Positions 1 to 6,566 are shown, counted from the first letter of the stretch. The stretch is 29,724 nt of DNA from Caryophanales bacterium UBA5455 (GCA_002427365.1 DIQT01000006.1:1-29724), one strand, 5' to 3'. Notes: generated by a model from the sequence alone, not told the origin. Program-made: numbers and translations.

Positions 1-22
1 TATCTGAATATAAACTTAAACA

Positions 23-38
23 ACTAATACATATTAGT
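23..38. repeat. Short inverted repeat, possible operator
   Basis: Two 7-base arms (ACTAATA and TATTAGT) are separated by two bases. The repeat lies in non-coding AT-rich sequence at the left edge of the window. It resembles a repressor half-site pair, but the gene it might serve is not visible, and such repeats arise easily in AT-rich DNA. Confidence 0.25.
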
Positions 39-154
39 ATTTATTAACTAAGTTTGAGAGTGATGTTATCTGAGCAAAATTTTAGAACTGTTTTAGTTTT
101 TCTTTTAATAAATTTATAGCAAATTAGCAACTTGTTATTTATGAAAGTTTTTTA

Positions 155-183
155 TTGACTTTTGCGCTTGTTTTTCTTATGAT
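155..183 (+). promoter_or_regulatory. Promoter of tRNA-Ala
   Basis: TTGACT (155-160) and TATGAT (178-183) are separated by exactly 17 bases, a near-consensus housekeeping sigma promoter. The expected transcript start is near 190, giving a 5' leader of about 20 bases before the tRNA at 210. This is the best match to the full two-box consensus in the window. Confidence 0.85.
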
Positions 184-209
184 AGATAAGCGTTAATAAG
201 AACATTTTT

Positions 210-285
210 GGGGCTGTAGCTCACCTGGGAGAGCGCCTCCATGGCATGGAGGAGGTAGCGAGTTCGATCCTCGTCAGCTCCACCA
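210..285 (+). tRNA. tRNA-Ala (anticodon GGC)
   Basis: A full cloverleaf is visible. The acceptor arms GGGGCTG (210-216) and CAGCTCC (275-281) pair with a G3-U70 wobble, the classic alanine identity element. The anticodon stem CCTCC/GGAGG holds a 7-base loop with anticodon GGC. The T arm contains GTTCGAT, and A is the discriminator base. CCA is encoded (283-285). A strong promoter lies upstream and a terminator-like hairpin downstream, so the gene appears to be a single-gene transcription unit. Confidence 0.97.
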
Positions 286-301
286 AAAAACAATGAATTA
301 G

Positions 302-360
302 CTTCCAAATCTTGGAGAAGGTACAATTAAACCACCTACCAAGAGAAGGGAGTTTTTTTT
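302..360 (+). terminator. Intrinsic terminator after tRNA-Ala
   Basis: Three stacked helices can form: CTTCC (302-306) with GGGAG (348-352, one wobble), TCTTGG (310-315) with CCAAGA (339-344), and AGGT (319-322) with ACCT (334-337). Small internal loops separate them. Eight T residues (353-360) follow directly. The position fits termination of the tRNA transcript. Readthrough would enter the following broken gene. Confidence 0.65.
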
Positions 361-394
361 ATGAAAATAATGAGAAACGAAAGAAGGAAAACTT

Positions 395-702
395 ATGTAT
401 GTAATTATTCGAGCAAAGAAAATTAAAAAGGCCATAAAGATGAAATTATTGAAAAATTTAATGAACCAAGTCCAATTGAAGAAGTTCCGGGTTTTATTAA
501 AAAAGAGTTGCTTTATAATGATAAATTTAATGACTACGATTTAGCGGACACCTACATTTATTTTAAAGATGAAGCGAGTTATCTTCTTTGGCACACCTCA
601 GATGAACATCGGCAAGGTCATATGCATAGGCATGGTCAAGGCCGCTTAGAATATGTTATCGAAATGACAAAAAAAGAATTTGAAATAATTAGCAGCAAAT
701 AA
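395..702 (+). pseudogene. ABM / IsdG-like heme monooxygenase, frameshifted
   Basis: Read across a frame change, this gives a protein of about 100 residues of the antibiotic-biosynthesis-monooxygenase fold, close in style to small heme-degrading monooxygenases (HmoA/IsdG group). The first 12 codons start at ATG 395 with an AAGAAGG ribosome site and are in one frame, through MYVIIRAKKIKK. The rest (GHKDEIIEKF onward to 702) is in the -1 frame. The junction is a run of five A then GG (425-431). One missing A explains it. The C-terminal part keeps the W-x2-S-x2-H-x3-H pattern around LWHTSDEHRQGH, where this family places its heme-ligand His. The Asn near residue 7 of IsdG is not evident. It could be a recent pseudogene, a homopolymer sequencing error or a recoded gene. 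No convincing promoter lies between the terminator at 302-360 and ATG 395. Confidence 0.7.
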
Positions 703-873
703 TTATTAAAAATTATTAGTTGGAATTTTTAATGTTTAAACGATAAATAGGTTTATTTTTGCCGATAAAAAGAGTAAGTGTGCAATCTGGCAAAAAATGA
801 AAATAAAAAATATGTTTTTTTCGTAAAAACTATAAAAAAACACTGTTTTAATAAAACATAAACTCTTTACCTC

Positions 874-910
874 TTTAATTGTTTTAATATTTACATTATA
901 ATAAAAATAG
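874..910 (+). promoter_or_regulatory. Promoter and possible Per-box before the Fur/PerR gene
   Basis: TATAAT at 897-902 forms a -10 box, with a weak TTTAAT at 874-879, 17 bases upstream. Bases 896-910 match 11 of the 14 defined positions of the PerR operator consensus TTATAATnATTATAA, with the left half perfect and the right half poor. Overlap with the -10 would suit autoregulation. The AT-rich setting makes chance matches likely. The rest of 703-960 shows no gene. Confidence 0.35.
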
Positions 911-960
911 TAATTCATAGACGTTTTTATTAATCTAAGTAAGAAAGTGGGGATTTTTTG

Positions 961-1347
961 ATGACAAAGCTGCAACGAGAAATTTTATCGGTTGTTAAAG
1001 ATTCCAATGACCATTTAACAGCGGACGAAGTTTATCAAAAAGTTAAAAAGACAATGCCAACAGTTGCGTTAGGAAGTGTTTATCGGAATTTAAATCAATT
1101 TGCACGCGATTCCCTTATTCGGCGCGTTGTGCGGCCACAGGGTCCAGATATTTATGAATCGAATATGGCCCCACATAATCACCTTGTTTGTGTGCATTGT
1201 TTACGGATGAAAGATTTTGAAATTAATGGTTTGGAAGATTATATCCGCGATCATTCATCTTCACCAATAATTTCAGTTAATTTAACTGTTAATTCAATTT
1301 GCCCGAAATGTGAAGCGGCATTAAATAAAAAAAATAATAAACATTAA
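961..1347 (+). CDS. Fur-family metalloregulator, PerR-like
   Basis: A 128-residue winged-helix repressor of the Fur superfamily, which senses a metal (and, in PerR, peroxide) and represses uptake or oxidative-stress genes. The N-terminal DNA-binding domain includes HLTADEVYQ (His18) and the recognition segment GSVYRNLNQF. The dimerisation domain has Pro-His-Asn-His at 71-74. Two CxxC pairs (C77/C80 and C114/C117) should bind structural zinc. Aligned by eye to B. subtilis PerR, the regulatory ligands are kept as H18, H72, H74 and D85, while the position of PerR Asp85 is Glu66, as in Fur. The mix leaves PerR versus Fur open. I favour PerR because D85 aligns with the Asp needed for peroxide sensing. 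ATG 961 follows a GTGGGGA ribosome site; the in-frame TTG at 958 is less likely. The redox genes downstream fit this role. Confidence 0.85.
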   Translation: MTKLQREILSVVKDSNDHLTADEVYQKVKKTMPTVALGSVYRNLNQFARDSLIRRVVRPQGPDIYESNMAPHNHLVCVHCLRMKDFEINGLEDYIRDHSSSPIISVNLTVNSICPKCEAALNKKNNKH

Positions 1348-1390
1348 GATAATCGCAAAAACTTCTTTATATTTGAACTTCTTTTTGTTG

Positions 1391-1396
1391 TATAAC
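1391..1396 (+). promoter_or_regulatory. Possible -10 box for the UPF0316 gene
   Basis: TATAAC lies in the 100-base gap after the Fur-family gene. The expected start, near 1403, falls on the first arm of the hairpin at 1401-1444. No good -35 is found at 17 bases (TATATT); a TTGAAC at 1373 is too close. Weak call. Confidence 0.25.
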
Positions 1397-1400
1397 TTTT

Positions 1401-1444
1401 AAAAACCCTCTACACTTAAGAAGAAGAAAAATGTAGAGGTTTTT
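1401..1444 (+). terminator. Terminator-like hairpin covering the next gene's ribosome site
   Basis: Arms 1401-1414 and 1432-1444 are complementary over 13 pairs with one bulged C, the loop is 17 bases, and the 3' arm ends in five T. It can terminate the Fur-family transcript. The only Shine-Dalgarno-like sequence for the gene starting at 1449 is AGAGG (1435-1439), which lies inside the 3' arm. The same hairpin could therefore also mask translation start. Confidence 0.65.
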
Positions 1445-1448
1445 AAGT

Positions 1449-2018
1449 ATGGAAAAACTGTTAGATCCAGAGTTTTGGTCGCTTACCGGCGTAGCTTGGT
1501 ATTTTCTTTTAATTATTTTTGTTGCGAAAGCATTAGAAGTTACGTTATCGACATTAAGAATTATTTTAGTTAATCGTGGTTTTCGAACACTAGGGACTGC
1601 TTTAGCGTTCGTTGAAATTACGTTATGGGTTTTTGTCGCAGGTAATGTTATTAGCGATTTAAATGCGATTAAAGGCGCGATGTATGCGTTTGGGTTTGCG
1701 ACAGGCGTTTATACTGGTTCCTTACTTGAATCAAAACTTGCTTTTGGTAAAGTCTTAGTCCAAATCATTACCCGTGAAGAAGAAAGCCAAGATGTTATTG
1801 ATTATGTTAGAAGCAAACAAATTGGTGTCACAACAATGGAAGGCGAAGGCTACGAAAGCAAAAAGAAAGTCTTGTTAGTGTACGTAGAACGTAACCAAAC
1901 AACTGAATTATTACATAACATTCGGCTTCTTGATTCAAAAGCTGTCATTGGTATTAGTGATGTTCATACACTTACTGGTGGTTATTTACCAAAACGGAAT
2001 AAGAAAGTTTTAAAATAA
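1449..2018 (+). CDS. UPF0316 membrane protein (DUF5698 + DUF2179)
   Basis: A 189-residue protein of the UPF0316 family (B. subtilis YebE type), of unknown biochemical role. The N-terminal half (about 1-100) carries three hydrophobic helices with the family-typical segment ALEVTLSTLRIILVNRG. The C-terminal soluble half (about 105-180) is a DUF2179 domain, a small ferredoxin-like sensor fold also found in YitT-type proteins, with the pattern GVTTMEGEGYESKKKVLL. The length is normal for the family. ATG 1449 has its ribosome site inside a hairpin stem (1401-1444), which may limit translation. A bidirectional terminator follows, so the gene is probably monocistronic. The family assignment is firm; no function can be given. 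Confidence 0.88.
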   Translation: MEKLLDPEFWSLTGVAWYFLLIIFVAKALEVTLSTLRIILVNRGFRTLGTALAFVEITLWVFVAGNVISDLNAIKGAMYAFGFATGVYTGSLLESKLAFGKVLVQIITREEESQDVIDYVRSKQIGVTTMEGEGYESKKKVLLVYVERNQTTELLHNIRLLDSKAVIGISDVHTLTGGYLPKRNKKVLK

Positions 2019-2025
2019 GTTAATG

Positions 2026-2058
2026 AAAAAAGCGGCCGAATGAAAGTGCCGCTTTTTT
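2026..2058. terminator. Bidirectional intrinsic terminator
   Basis: AAAAAAGCGGC (2026-2036) is perfectly complementary to GCCGCTTTTTT (2048-2058) across an 11-base loop. The A run on one side and the T run on the other let it serve both the UPF0316 gene (plus) and the GH2 gene (minus), which converge here. Confidence 0.9.
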
Positions 2059-2077
2059 GATGCCTAAAGATGTAATT

Positions 2078-3814
2078 TTAATAATGCAAATCTTTAAAAA
2101 GTGCTTGAATTTGATCAACCGGTAGCTTATTAATATGCCGGTCATATGTCATTAGGCCATTGGTTTCTTCTTCAACATCACTAAGCTGCGTATAAATAAC
2201 GCCGCCTAATCCTTCATAAAATAACGGATAGACTTCTTCTAAATAAAGATTTTTAAACGCGGTTAGTAATTCACTAATCGTTTTAAATTTCTTATAACCA
2301 TATTCTTTTTCTTCATTCCAGCGATGAAATTCTAGTGGTAAGGAATAGCCACCAAACTCACTAATGAAGGCAATTCGCCCATCCGCTTTTGGTTGTTTTA
2401 ACCGACCAAAATACGTATGCACACTATTAAAGTCACCCACTCCTTGATCAAACCAGCCGGAAGTTGAATCGATTAACCGGGTTTTATCTAATTCACGAAT
2501 GCGCTTTGTAACTAACTGCGCGTCAAATTGGCCCCACCCTTCATTAAATGGACACCAAATGACAATAGAAGGATGTTTCCGTAGGCGTTTAATTGTTGCT
2601 TCTAAGAGTTCATAATATTCATTTCGGTTTTCACTATCCGAACGACCAAACTTTTTGTATTTAGTGTCATTTGCTTTTTTTAGTCCAATAGTTGGATAAA
2701 CAGACATTGTTCGAAAACTATAACTTCCCCCATTAGGAATATCTTGAATAACAAGCATCCCTAACGTATCGCATAAATGATAGAAGAGGTTACTTTCGAC
2801 TTTAATATGTTTCCGTAACGTATTAAAGCCATATGATTTCGCGGTTAAAATATCATGCCGTAAGGCCGCTTCACTTGGGGGAGTTAAGCCAGACTCTGGC
2901 CAATATCCTTGATCAAGTAAACCATTAATAAAGTAAGGAACTTCGTTTAAATACATCACGGGTTGTTCGTTATAGCCTAGGCCAATCGAAACACTTCGGA
3001 AGCCGAAATAGCCATGAACGGTTTCTTCTTTATTTTTAAGTGTGAATGTATATAGAAACGGTGCTTCTGGTGACCATAAGATGGGATTTTCCATTGGAAG
3101 CGATGTAACTGGTTCGACGATATCGCGGACTAGAATGGGTTCTTTTCCTTTATAAATTGTTAGGACGTATTTGAATGACGCTTCAGAAACTTGGACATTA
3201 AAGCGAATCGTATTATTTTGAATATCGCTATCAACATAGTAATTTTCTAGATGGGTAAGTGGGACACTTTCAAGCCACACCGAACCATAAATTCCTGATG
3301 TTGCCGTATACCACATGCCATGGGGGGTGAGGGTTTGTTTACCCCGTTCTTGTAGTCCTTCATCCGTTGGGTCTTTAACGAGCACCTTTAAAAAGTTTTT
3401 ACCTTTTTTATTTAAGTGTTTAGAAATTTCATAACTAAACGAAGTGTAGCCACCTTTATGAGTCCCTAGTAGCGTATTATTAAGATAAACTTCACATTCA
3501 TAATCAACCGCCTCAAAATGAAGGAGGGTTAGTGGACCAGCTTTATTAATCCGGTCATTTGTTAAAAAGGTTAATTCATAGACGAGCGTTTCACTCGGGA
3601 GGAGAGGTTTTTCAACTTTAGAAAGTCGCGATTCAATCGCAAAGGGAACAAGAATAATTCCTGAACGTTTCTTATCGCCCACTTTATTAAGAACAGTATA
3701 CGACCATTCTCCATTAAGACTTTGGTACGAATCCCTTTTTAATGCCGGGCGCGGATATGTCGATAGCTCATTTTCACTTAAAGTCATCCCTGTTTTGGTT
3801 TTTAATTTATTCAT
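2078..3814 (-). CDS. GH2 family glycoside hydrolase (beta-galactosidase/glucuronidase type)
   Basis: A 578-residue retaining glycosidase. Domains in order: N-terminal jelly-roll sugar-binding domain (about 28-185, with the GEWSYT and EAVDYECEVYLN patterns), immunoglobulin-like domain (about 186-275) and TIM barrel (about 276-578). The predicted acid/base is Glu425, after Asn424 in CPFNEGWGQFD. The predicted nucleophile is Glu486 in ISEFGG. Both are intact. There is no signal peptide or membrane segment, so it should act in the cytosol on imported glycosides. It is shorter than LacZ and nearer beta-glucuronidase length, but nothing seen fixes the sugar. The start is well supported by GGAGG seven bases upstream. 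It is a single gene, diverging from the Met-sulfoxide reductase gene and converging on the UPF0316 gene. Confidence 0.9.
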   Translation of the reverse strand: MNKLKTKTGMTLSENELSTYPRPALKRDSYQSLNGEWSYTVLNKVGDKKRSGIILVPFAIESRLSKVEKPLLPSETLVYELTFLTNDRINKAGPLTLLHFEAVDYECEVYLNNTLLGTHKGGYTSFSYEISKHLNKKGKNFLKVLVKDPTDEGLQERGKQTLTPHGMWYTATSGIYGSVWLESVPLTHLENYYVDSDIQNNTIRFNVQVSEASFKYVLTIYKGKEPILVRDIVEPVTSLPMENPILWSPEAPFLYTFTLKNKEETVHGYFGFRSVSIGLGYNEQPVMYLNEVPYFINGLLDQGYWPESGLTPPSEAALRHDILTAKSYGFNTLRKHIKVESNLFYHLCDTLGMLVIQDIPNGGSYSFRTMSVYPTIGLKKANDTKYKKFGRSDSENRNEYYELLEATIKRLRKHPSIVIWCPFNEGWGQFDAQLVTKRIRELDKTRLIDSTSGWFDQGVGDFNSVHTYFGRLKQPKADGRIAFISEFGGYSLPLEFHRWNEEKEYGYKKFKTISELLTAFKNLYLEEVYPLFYEGLGGVIYTQLSDVEEETNGLMTYDRHINKLPVDQIQALFKDLHY

Positions 3815-3842
3815 TAGTTCACCTCCAAAAAGAAATATTCGT

Positions 3843-3848
3843 TATAAT
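3843..3848 (+). promoter_or_regulatory. Possible -10 box of the Met-sulfoxide reductase gene
   Basis: TATAAT lies about 30 bases before ATG 3880 and upstream of the AAAGGAG ribosome site (3864-3870). There is no -35 at the right distance. It lies a few bases from the opposing GH2 promoter, so the two promoters would interfere. Confidence 0.35.
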
Positions 3849-3850
3849 TA

Positions 3851-3859
3851 ATTGTAGCA
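3851..3859 (-). promoter_or_regulatory. Extended -10 promoter of the GH2 gene
   Basis: On the minus strand the sequence is TGCTACAAT, a TGn-extended -10 box. The expected start is near 3844, about 30 bases before the ATG at 3814 and upstream of its ribosome site. No -35 is evident, as is typical for extended -10 promoters. Confidence 0.45.
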
Positions 3860-3879
3860 CATCAAAGGAGTTATAAATC

Positions 3880-4338
3880 ATGACGAAAATCGAAAAATAC
3901 AAACTTGTTAACGCTAAATTAGCAGCGTTAATTAGTAAAGACAATCACCTCATTAGTAACTTTGCTAACTTTGTCGCCTTATTTAAAGAAGCGTTTCCAA
4001 CATTCTCCTGGATTGGATTTTATTTTAAAGAAGAGGACGAATTAATTCTTGGACCCTTTCAAGGCAAAGTTGCGTGTACAAAAATTAAAATTGGGGACGG
4101 CGTTTGTGGAACAGCTTTTCAAAAAACGGAAGCGATGATTGTTCCTAATGTTCATAATTTTCCTGGCCATATTGCGTGCGATAGTGGAAGTAATAGTGAA
4201 ATTGTCATTCCCTTTTACATTAATAAACAATATAGCGGTGTGCTTGATGCCGATTCCTATGACTATAACAATTTTGATGTTGATGACTTTAAAGGGTTAA
4301 GCGAAGCATTACGAATCTTTAAAGCATCTGTTATTTAA
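3880..4338 (+). CDS. Free methionine-(R)-sulfoxide reductase (GAF domain)
   Basis: A 152-residue single-GAF protein of the MsrC/fRMsr family, which reduces free methionine-(R)-sulfoxide to methionine using thioredoxin. The family core LGPFQGKVAC, DGVCGTAF and FPGHIACDS is present. All three conserved cysteines are seen at C66, C76 and C100, the last being the expected catalytic one in the HIACDS motif. Full length for the family, cytosolic. An AAAGGAG site lies nine bases before ATG 3880. The glutathione-peroxidase gene follows after 24 bases (44 to its preferred start), so the two probably form a small oxidative-stress operon. The GAF fold could in principle be a sensor, but the three-cysteine signature argues for the enzyme. 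Confidence 0.93.
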   Translation: MTKIEKYKLVNAKLAALISKDNHLISNFANFVALFKEAFPTFSWIGFYFKEEDELILGPFQGKVACTKIKIGDGVCGTAFQKTEAMIVPNVHNFPGHIACDSGSNSEIVIPFYINKQYSGVLDADSYDYNNFDVDDFKGLSEALRIFKASVI

Positions 4339-4369
4339 ACATTTCGAAGAGGTGCTACAATATGAATAT

Positions 4370-4374
4370 GGAGG
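4370..4374 (+). promoter_or_regulatory. Ribosome site that sets the GPx start
   Basis: GGAGG lies eight bases before ATG 4383 and overlaps the first codons of an alternative in-frame start at ATG 4362, which has its own AAGAGGTG site (4347-4354). The inner start yields the family-typical MSIYDFSVKD N-terminus. Confidence 0.65.
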
Positions 4375-4382
4375 AACAACAA

Positions 4383-4853
4383 ATGAGTATTTATGATTTT
4401 AGTGTTAAAGATAAAAATGGTGAAGAAGTAAGCTTAAGTAAATATAAAGGCCAAGTAGTATTAATTGTTAATAGCGCAACGCGCTGTGGCTATACAAAAC
4501 AATATCCCGCTTTAGAAGAACTATATAAAAAGTATCAAGATCAAGGGTTTGTTATTTTAGATTTTCCCTGCAATCAATTTGGTGGCCAAGCACCCGAAGA
4601 TATTGATGACTATGTTGAAATTTGTATGCTTAATTATGGCGTAACTTATCCAATTTTCGATAAGATAAAAGTTAATGGACGGAACGCTGATCCTTTATAT
4701 AAATATTTAGTGAACACCCCCGTTGGCGAAGGAGTTAAAATCCGCTGGAATTTTACAAAGTTTTTAATTGACCGGAATGGTGAAGTTGTTAGTCGCTATG
4801 ATTCAAAAATTAAACCCGCTGAAATTGATCCAGATGTTGCCAAACTTCTTTAA
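4383..4853 (+). CDS. Glutathione peroxidase family thiol peroxidase
   Basis: A 156-residue peroxidase of the GPx family, reducing hydrogen peroxide and alkyl hydroperoxides. Catalytic residues seen are Cys35 in NSATRCGYT (cysteine, not selenocysteine), Gln69 in CNQFGGQ, and Trp122/Asn123 in RWNFTKF. Cys81 in EICMLNYGVTYP occupies the resolving-Cys position of thioredoxin-dependent GPx proteins, so thioredoxin rather than glutathione is the likely reductant (inference). There is no signal peptide. The start was chosen at ATG 4383 for its GGAGG site and family N-terminus; ATG 4362 in the same frame would add seven residues. It lies directly downstream of the methionine-sulfoxide reductase gene. 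Confidence 0.93.
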   Translation: MSIYDFSVKDKNGEEVSLSKYKGQVVLIVNSATRCGYTKQYPALEELYKKYQDQGFVILDFPCNQFGGQAPEDIDDYVEICMLNYGVTYPIFDKIKVNGRNADPLYKYLVNTPVGEGVKIRWNFTKFLIDRNGEVVSRYDSKIKPAEIDPDVAKLL

Positions 4854-4890
4854 TTATTAATAATAAAAGCGACGATCCCCACAAATCTTA

Positions 4891-4919
4891 TTTAAAAACC
4901 GCTCTTTTTGGTGTATATT
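4891..4919 (+). promoter_or_regulatory. Possible promoter of tRNA-Leu
   Basis: TTTAAA (4891-4896) and TATATT (4914-4919) are 17 bases apart, placing the start only a few bases before the tRNA at 4930. Both boxes are poor. Cotranscription with GPx is possible, because no convincing terminator lies between them. Confidence 0.3.
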
Positions 4920-4929
4920 ATGGAAGCAC

Positions 4930-5014
4930 GCAGCCCTGGCGGAATTGGTAGACGCGCTAGATTCAGGTTCTAGTATTGCAAGATGTGAGAGTTCGAGTCT
5001 CTTGGGCTGCACCA
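4930..5014 (+). tRNA. tRNA-Leu (anticodon CAG)
   Basis: A class II tRNA of 85 bases with a long variable arm. The acceptor arms GCAGCCC (4930-4936) and GGGCTGC (5004-5010) pair perfectly. The anticodon stem CTAGA/TCTAG encloses TTCAGGT, giving anticodon CAG, which reads the CTG codon. A73 is the leucine discriminator base. CCA is encoded at 5012-5014. A terminator follows at 5027. Confidence 0.97.
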
Positions 5015-5026
5015 AAAAGAATATTT

Positions 5027-5050
5027 AAACTACCCGCGTGGTAGTTTTTT
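5027..5050 (+). terminator. Intrinsic terminator after tRNA-Leu
   Basis: AAACTACC (5027-5034) pairs with GGTAGTTT (5040-5047) around a CGCGT loop, and the T run continues to 5050. It separates the tRNA from the six-gene operon that follows. Confidence 0.88.
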
Positions 5051-5147
5051 ATTTAAAAATTCTAACCTAAATTGTGGAAGGCTTTTATTTTATCGCTATT
5101 AAAGGTAAAATATGAAGTATGCAAATTGTTTTGAAGGTAAATATTTA

Positions 5148-5609
5148 ATGGAAAAAAGAAATAAGAGCAGCGTCTACGAACCACCAAATAAAAAGATTGT
5201 CGTAATTTTCATTATTGTTTTATGGCTCATTATCTTTTTAATTGTTGGAATTGGGGTTTATCGCCTCCAAACAACATATGAATATGAACCAAAAAACATC
5301 GTGACAATTAGTGCCCAAGAAGTTTATTACCCAAGTGCTGCACTAAGCCAAGTTGAAGTAAAATTTAGTGTTAGTGGCCATAAGCCTGATAAACTTGAAG
5401 CAAACATTGAAATTGTGGATGCAGCGCGAAATGATTTAGGAATAAATGGAACTTACCAAACAACCGACATTAAAAACGGTGATGAGAATACATATATCGC
5501 TTACTTTTCAATTAAAGAACTCATCACGCAAGACGAAACGTATCTTGTGTTAATTAATGGTGATGTTAAAGCATATCGGACACATTTACATACGTGGCTT
5601 AATAAATAA
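5148..5609 (+). CDS. Single-pass membrane protein of unknown function
   Basis: About 153 residues, not recognised. A short Lys-rich cytosolic tail is followed by one strong membrane helix (about 17-38, IVVIFIIVLWLIIFLIVGIG). An outside domain of about 115 residues follows, rich in beta-strand-like alternation and ending in HTWLNK. There is no lipobox or sortase signal. An alternative in-frame start at ATG 5112 with AAAGGT upstream would add twelve residues (MKYANCFEGKYL). I prefer 5148, which has GAAGGT upstream and a typical anchor N-terminus, but this is not secure. It is the first gene of the operon running to 14848, with 12 bases to the next gene, so it may be an accessory outer-face subunit of the ABC exporter encoded downstream (inference). 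Confidence 0.7.
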   Translation: MEKRNKSSVYEPPNKKIVVIFIIVLWLIIFLIVGIGVYRLQTTYEYEPKNIVTISAQEVYYPSAALSQVEVKFSVSGHKPDKLEANIEIVDAARNDLGINGTYQTTDIKNGDENTYIAYFSIKELITQDETYLVLINGDVKAYRTHLHTWLNK

Positions 5610-5621
5610 GGAGAAAGAATT

Positions 5622-6539
5622 ATGGAAAATACTTATCAATTAGATTATGGCTTTATTAATGAATTTAATGAGCTTGATATTGATGGGCAACTCACTAAAT
5701 TAATGGAACTATCAACGTTACCAATAATGAGCGAAGAACCAAATTTTAAACGGATCAGCGTTTCTCATTTTTTTGATTTAAATGACTTAGCCCCAAAAGA
5801 CCCACGAATTGCTAGTAAAGTCGCTGAAGTTTTTAACAATGATTTAAAATTTAATTTCTATTTAGAAGCAAGCGATTTCATCGATATCGTTGGGCAAACA
5901 CGCGAAAGCCATGTTCCCGGTTTTGCTATTAAAAATGAACCATTAATTTATCATTTATATCATTTAATTACTGGCCGTTCCTTAAAACTTGATTTAAATG
6001 TTCAACGAAGAATTAAAAATGGTGAAAAGGTCCTCATCGCCCCGGTCGTTATCGCTTTTGATGAAATTATTGGCACAATTGATTTAGGTTATGATTTACG
6101 CTTTGAAATTGAAGAAGAAAAACTAGAAATTATTAAAGCGTTTTTAGAAAACGACCCAACAATCTTAGCGAGTAAAGTCTATTTATCCCTTGCATTACGC
6201 GGCTATTTTGGCGATATCGATTTGAAAAAATTATTTAATACGTATTTTAATCGCTACGCTCAATTAGTTGATGAAACGTTATTAATGGAATTTGCCCAAC
6301 CAAATGAAGAAGGAAGTCCTATTTGGGATATTGTGGAAAATGATGATCGAGATGCTTTAGAACTTTCATGGATGCTTATTTATCTTGCTAAACATTTAGG
6401 CATTAACCACTATGATGAGCTTGTTGAAACGCTTATAAGTAAATTAGAAGTGTATGATCTTGATTCGTATAATGAATCATATCGCTATTTAGCTAATTTA
6501 AAAGATCGATTTGCCTATATAACTGACATCGAAGAATAA
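5622..6539 (+). CDS. Unrecognised acidic cytosolic protein
   Basis: A 305-residue protein with no family I recognise. It has no signal peptide or membrane helix and is rich in Asp and Glu. The middle (about 120-165) looks beta-rich (VLIAPVVIAFDEIIGTIDLG), and the C-terminal half (about 165-300) looks helical with repeated Leu/Tyr spacing. No catalytic motif is evident. The start has AAGGAGA just upstream, 12 bases after the previous gene, and the next gene begins 27 bases later, so it is inside the operon. Its fixed place between a membrane anchor and two ABC/FtsX fusions suggests a cytosolic partner of that transporter; this is inference only. Confidence 0.8.
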   Translation: MENTYQLDYGFINEFNELDIDGQLTKLMELSTLPIMSEEPNFKRISVSHFFDLNDLAPKDPRIASKVAEVFNNDLKFNFYLEASDFIDIVGQTRESHVPGFAIKNEPLIYHLYHLITGRSLKLDLNVQRRIKNGEKVLIAPVVIAFDEIIGTIDLGYDLRFEIEEEKLEIIKAFLENDPTILASKVYLSLALRGYFGDIDLKKLFNTYFNRYAQLVDETLLMEFAQPNEEGSPIWDIVENDDRDALELSWMLIYLAKHLGINHYDELVETLISKLEVYDLDSYNESYRYLANLKDRFAYITDIEE

Positions 6540-6566
6540 TTACATCGTAATTAATGAGGATAACAA

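Noticed and set aside
285..360. Riboswitch or T-box leader before the monooxygenase-like gene
   Set aside because: No T-box core sequence or specifier loop is present, and the structure is explained as a tRNA terminator.
361..426. 21-codon frame starting right after the T run of the tRNA-Ala terminator, with GGGAG upstream
   Set aside because: The apparent ribosome site is the terminator stem itself, the peptide looks random, and it overlaps the start of the monooxygenase-like gene.
736..975. 79-codon minus-strand frame in the gap before the Fur-family gene
   Set aside because: It is Phe/Ile/Lys-rich AT-driven sequence with no ribosome site, and it spans the promoter region.
4866..4910. Possible hairpin with T run between the peroxidase gene and tRNA-Leu
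   Set aside because: Only three GC pairs, a loop of about 30 bases and bulges; too weak to call a terminator.
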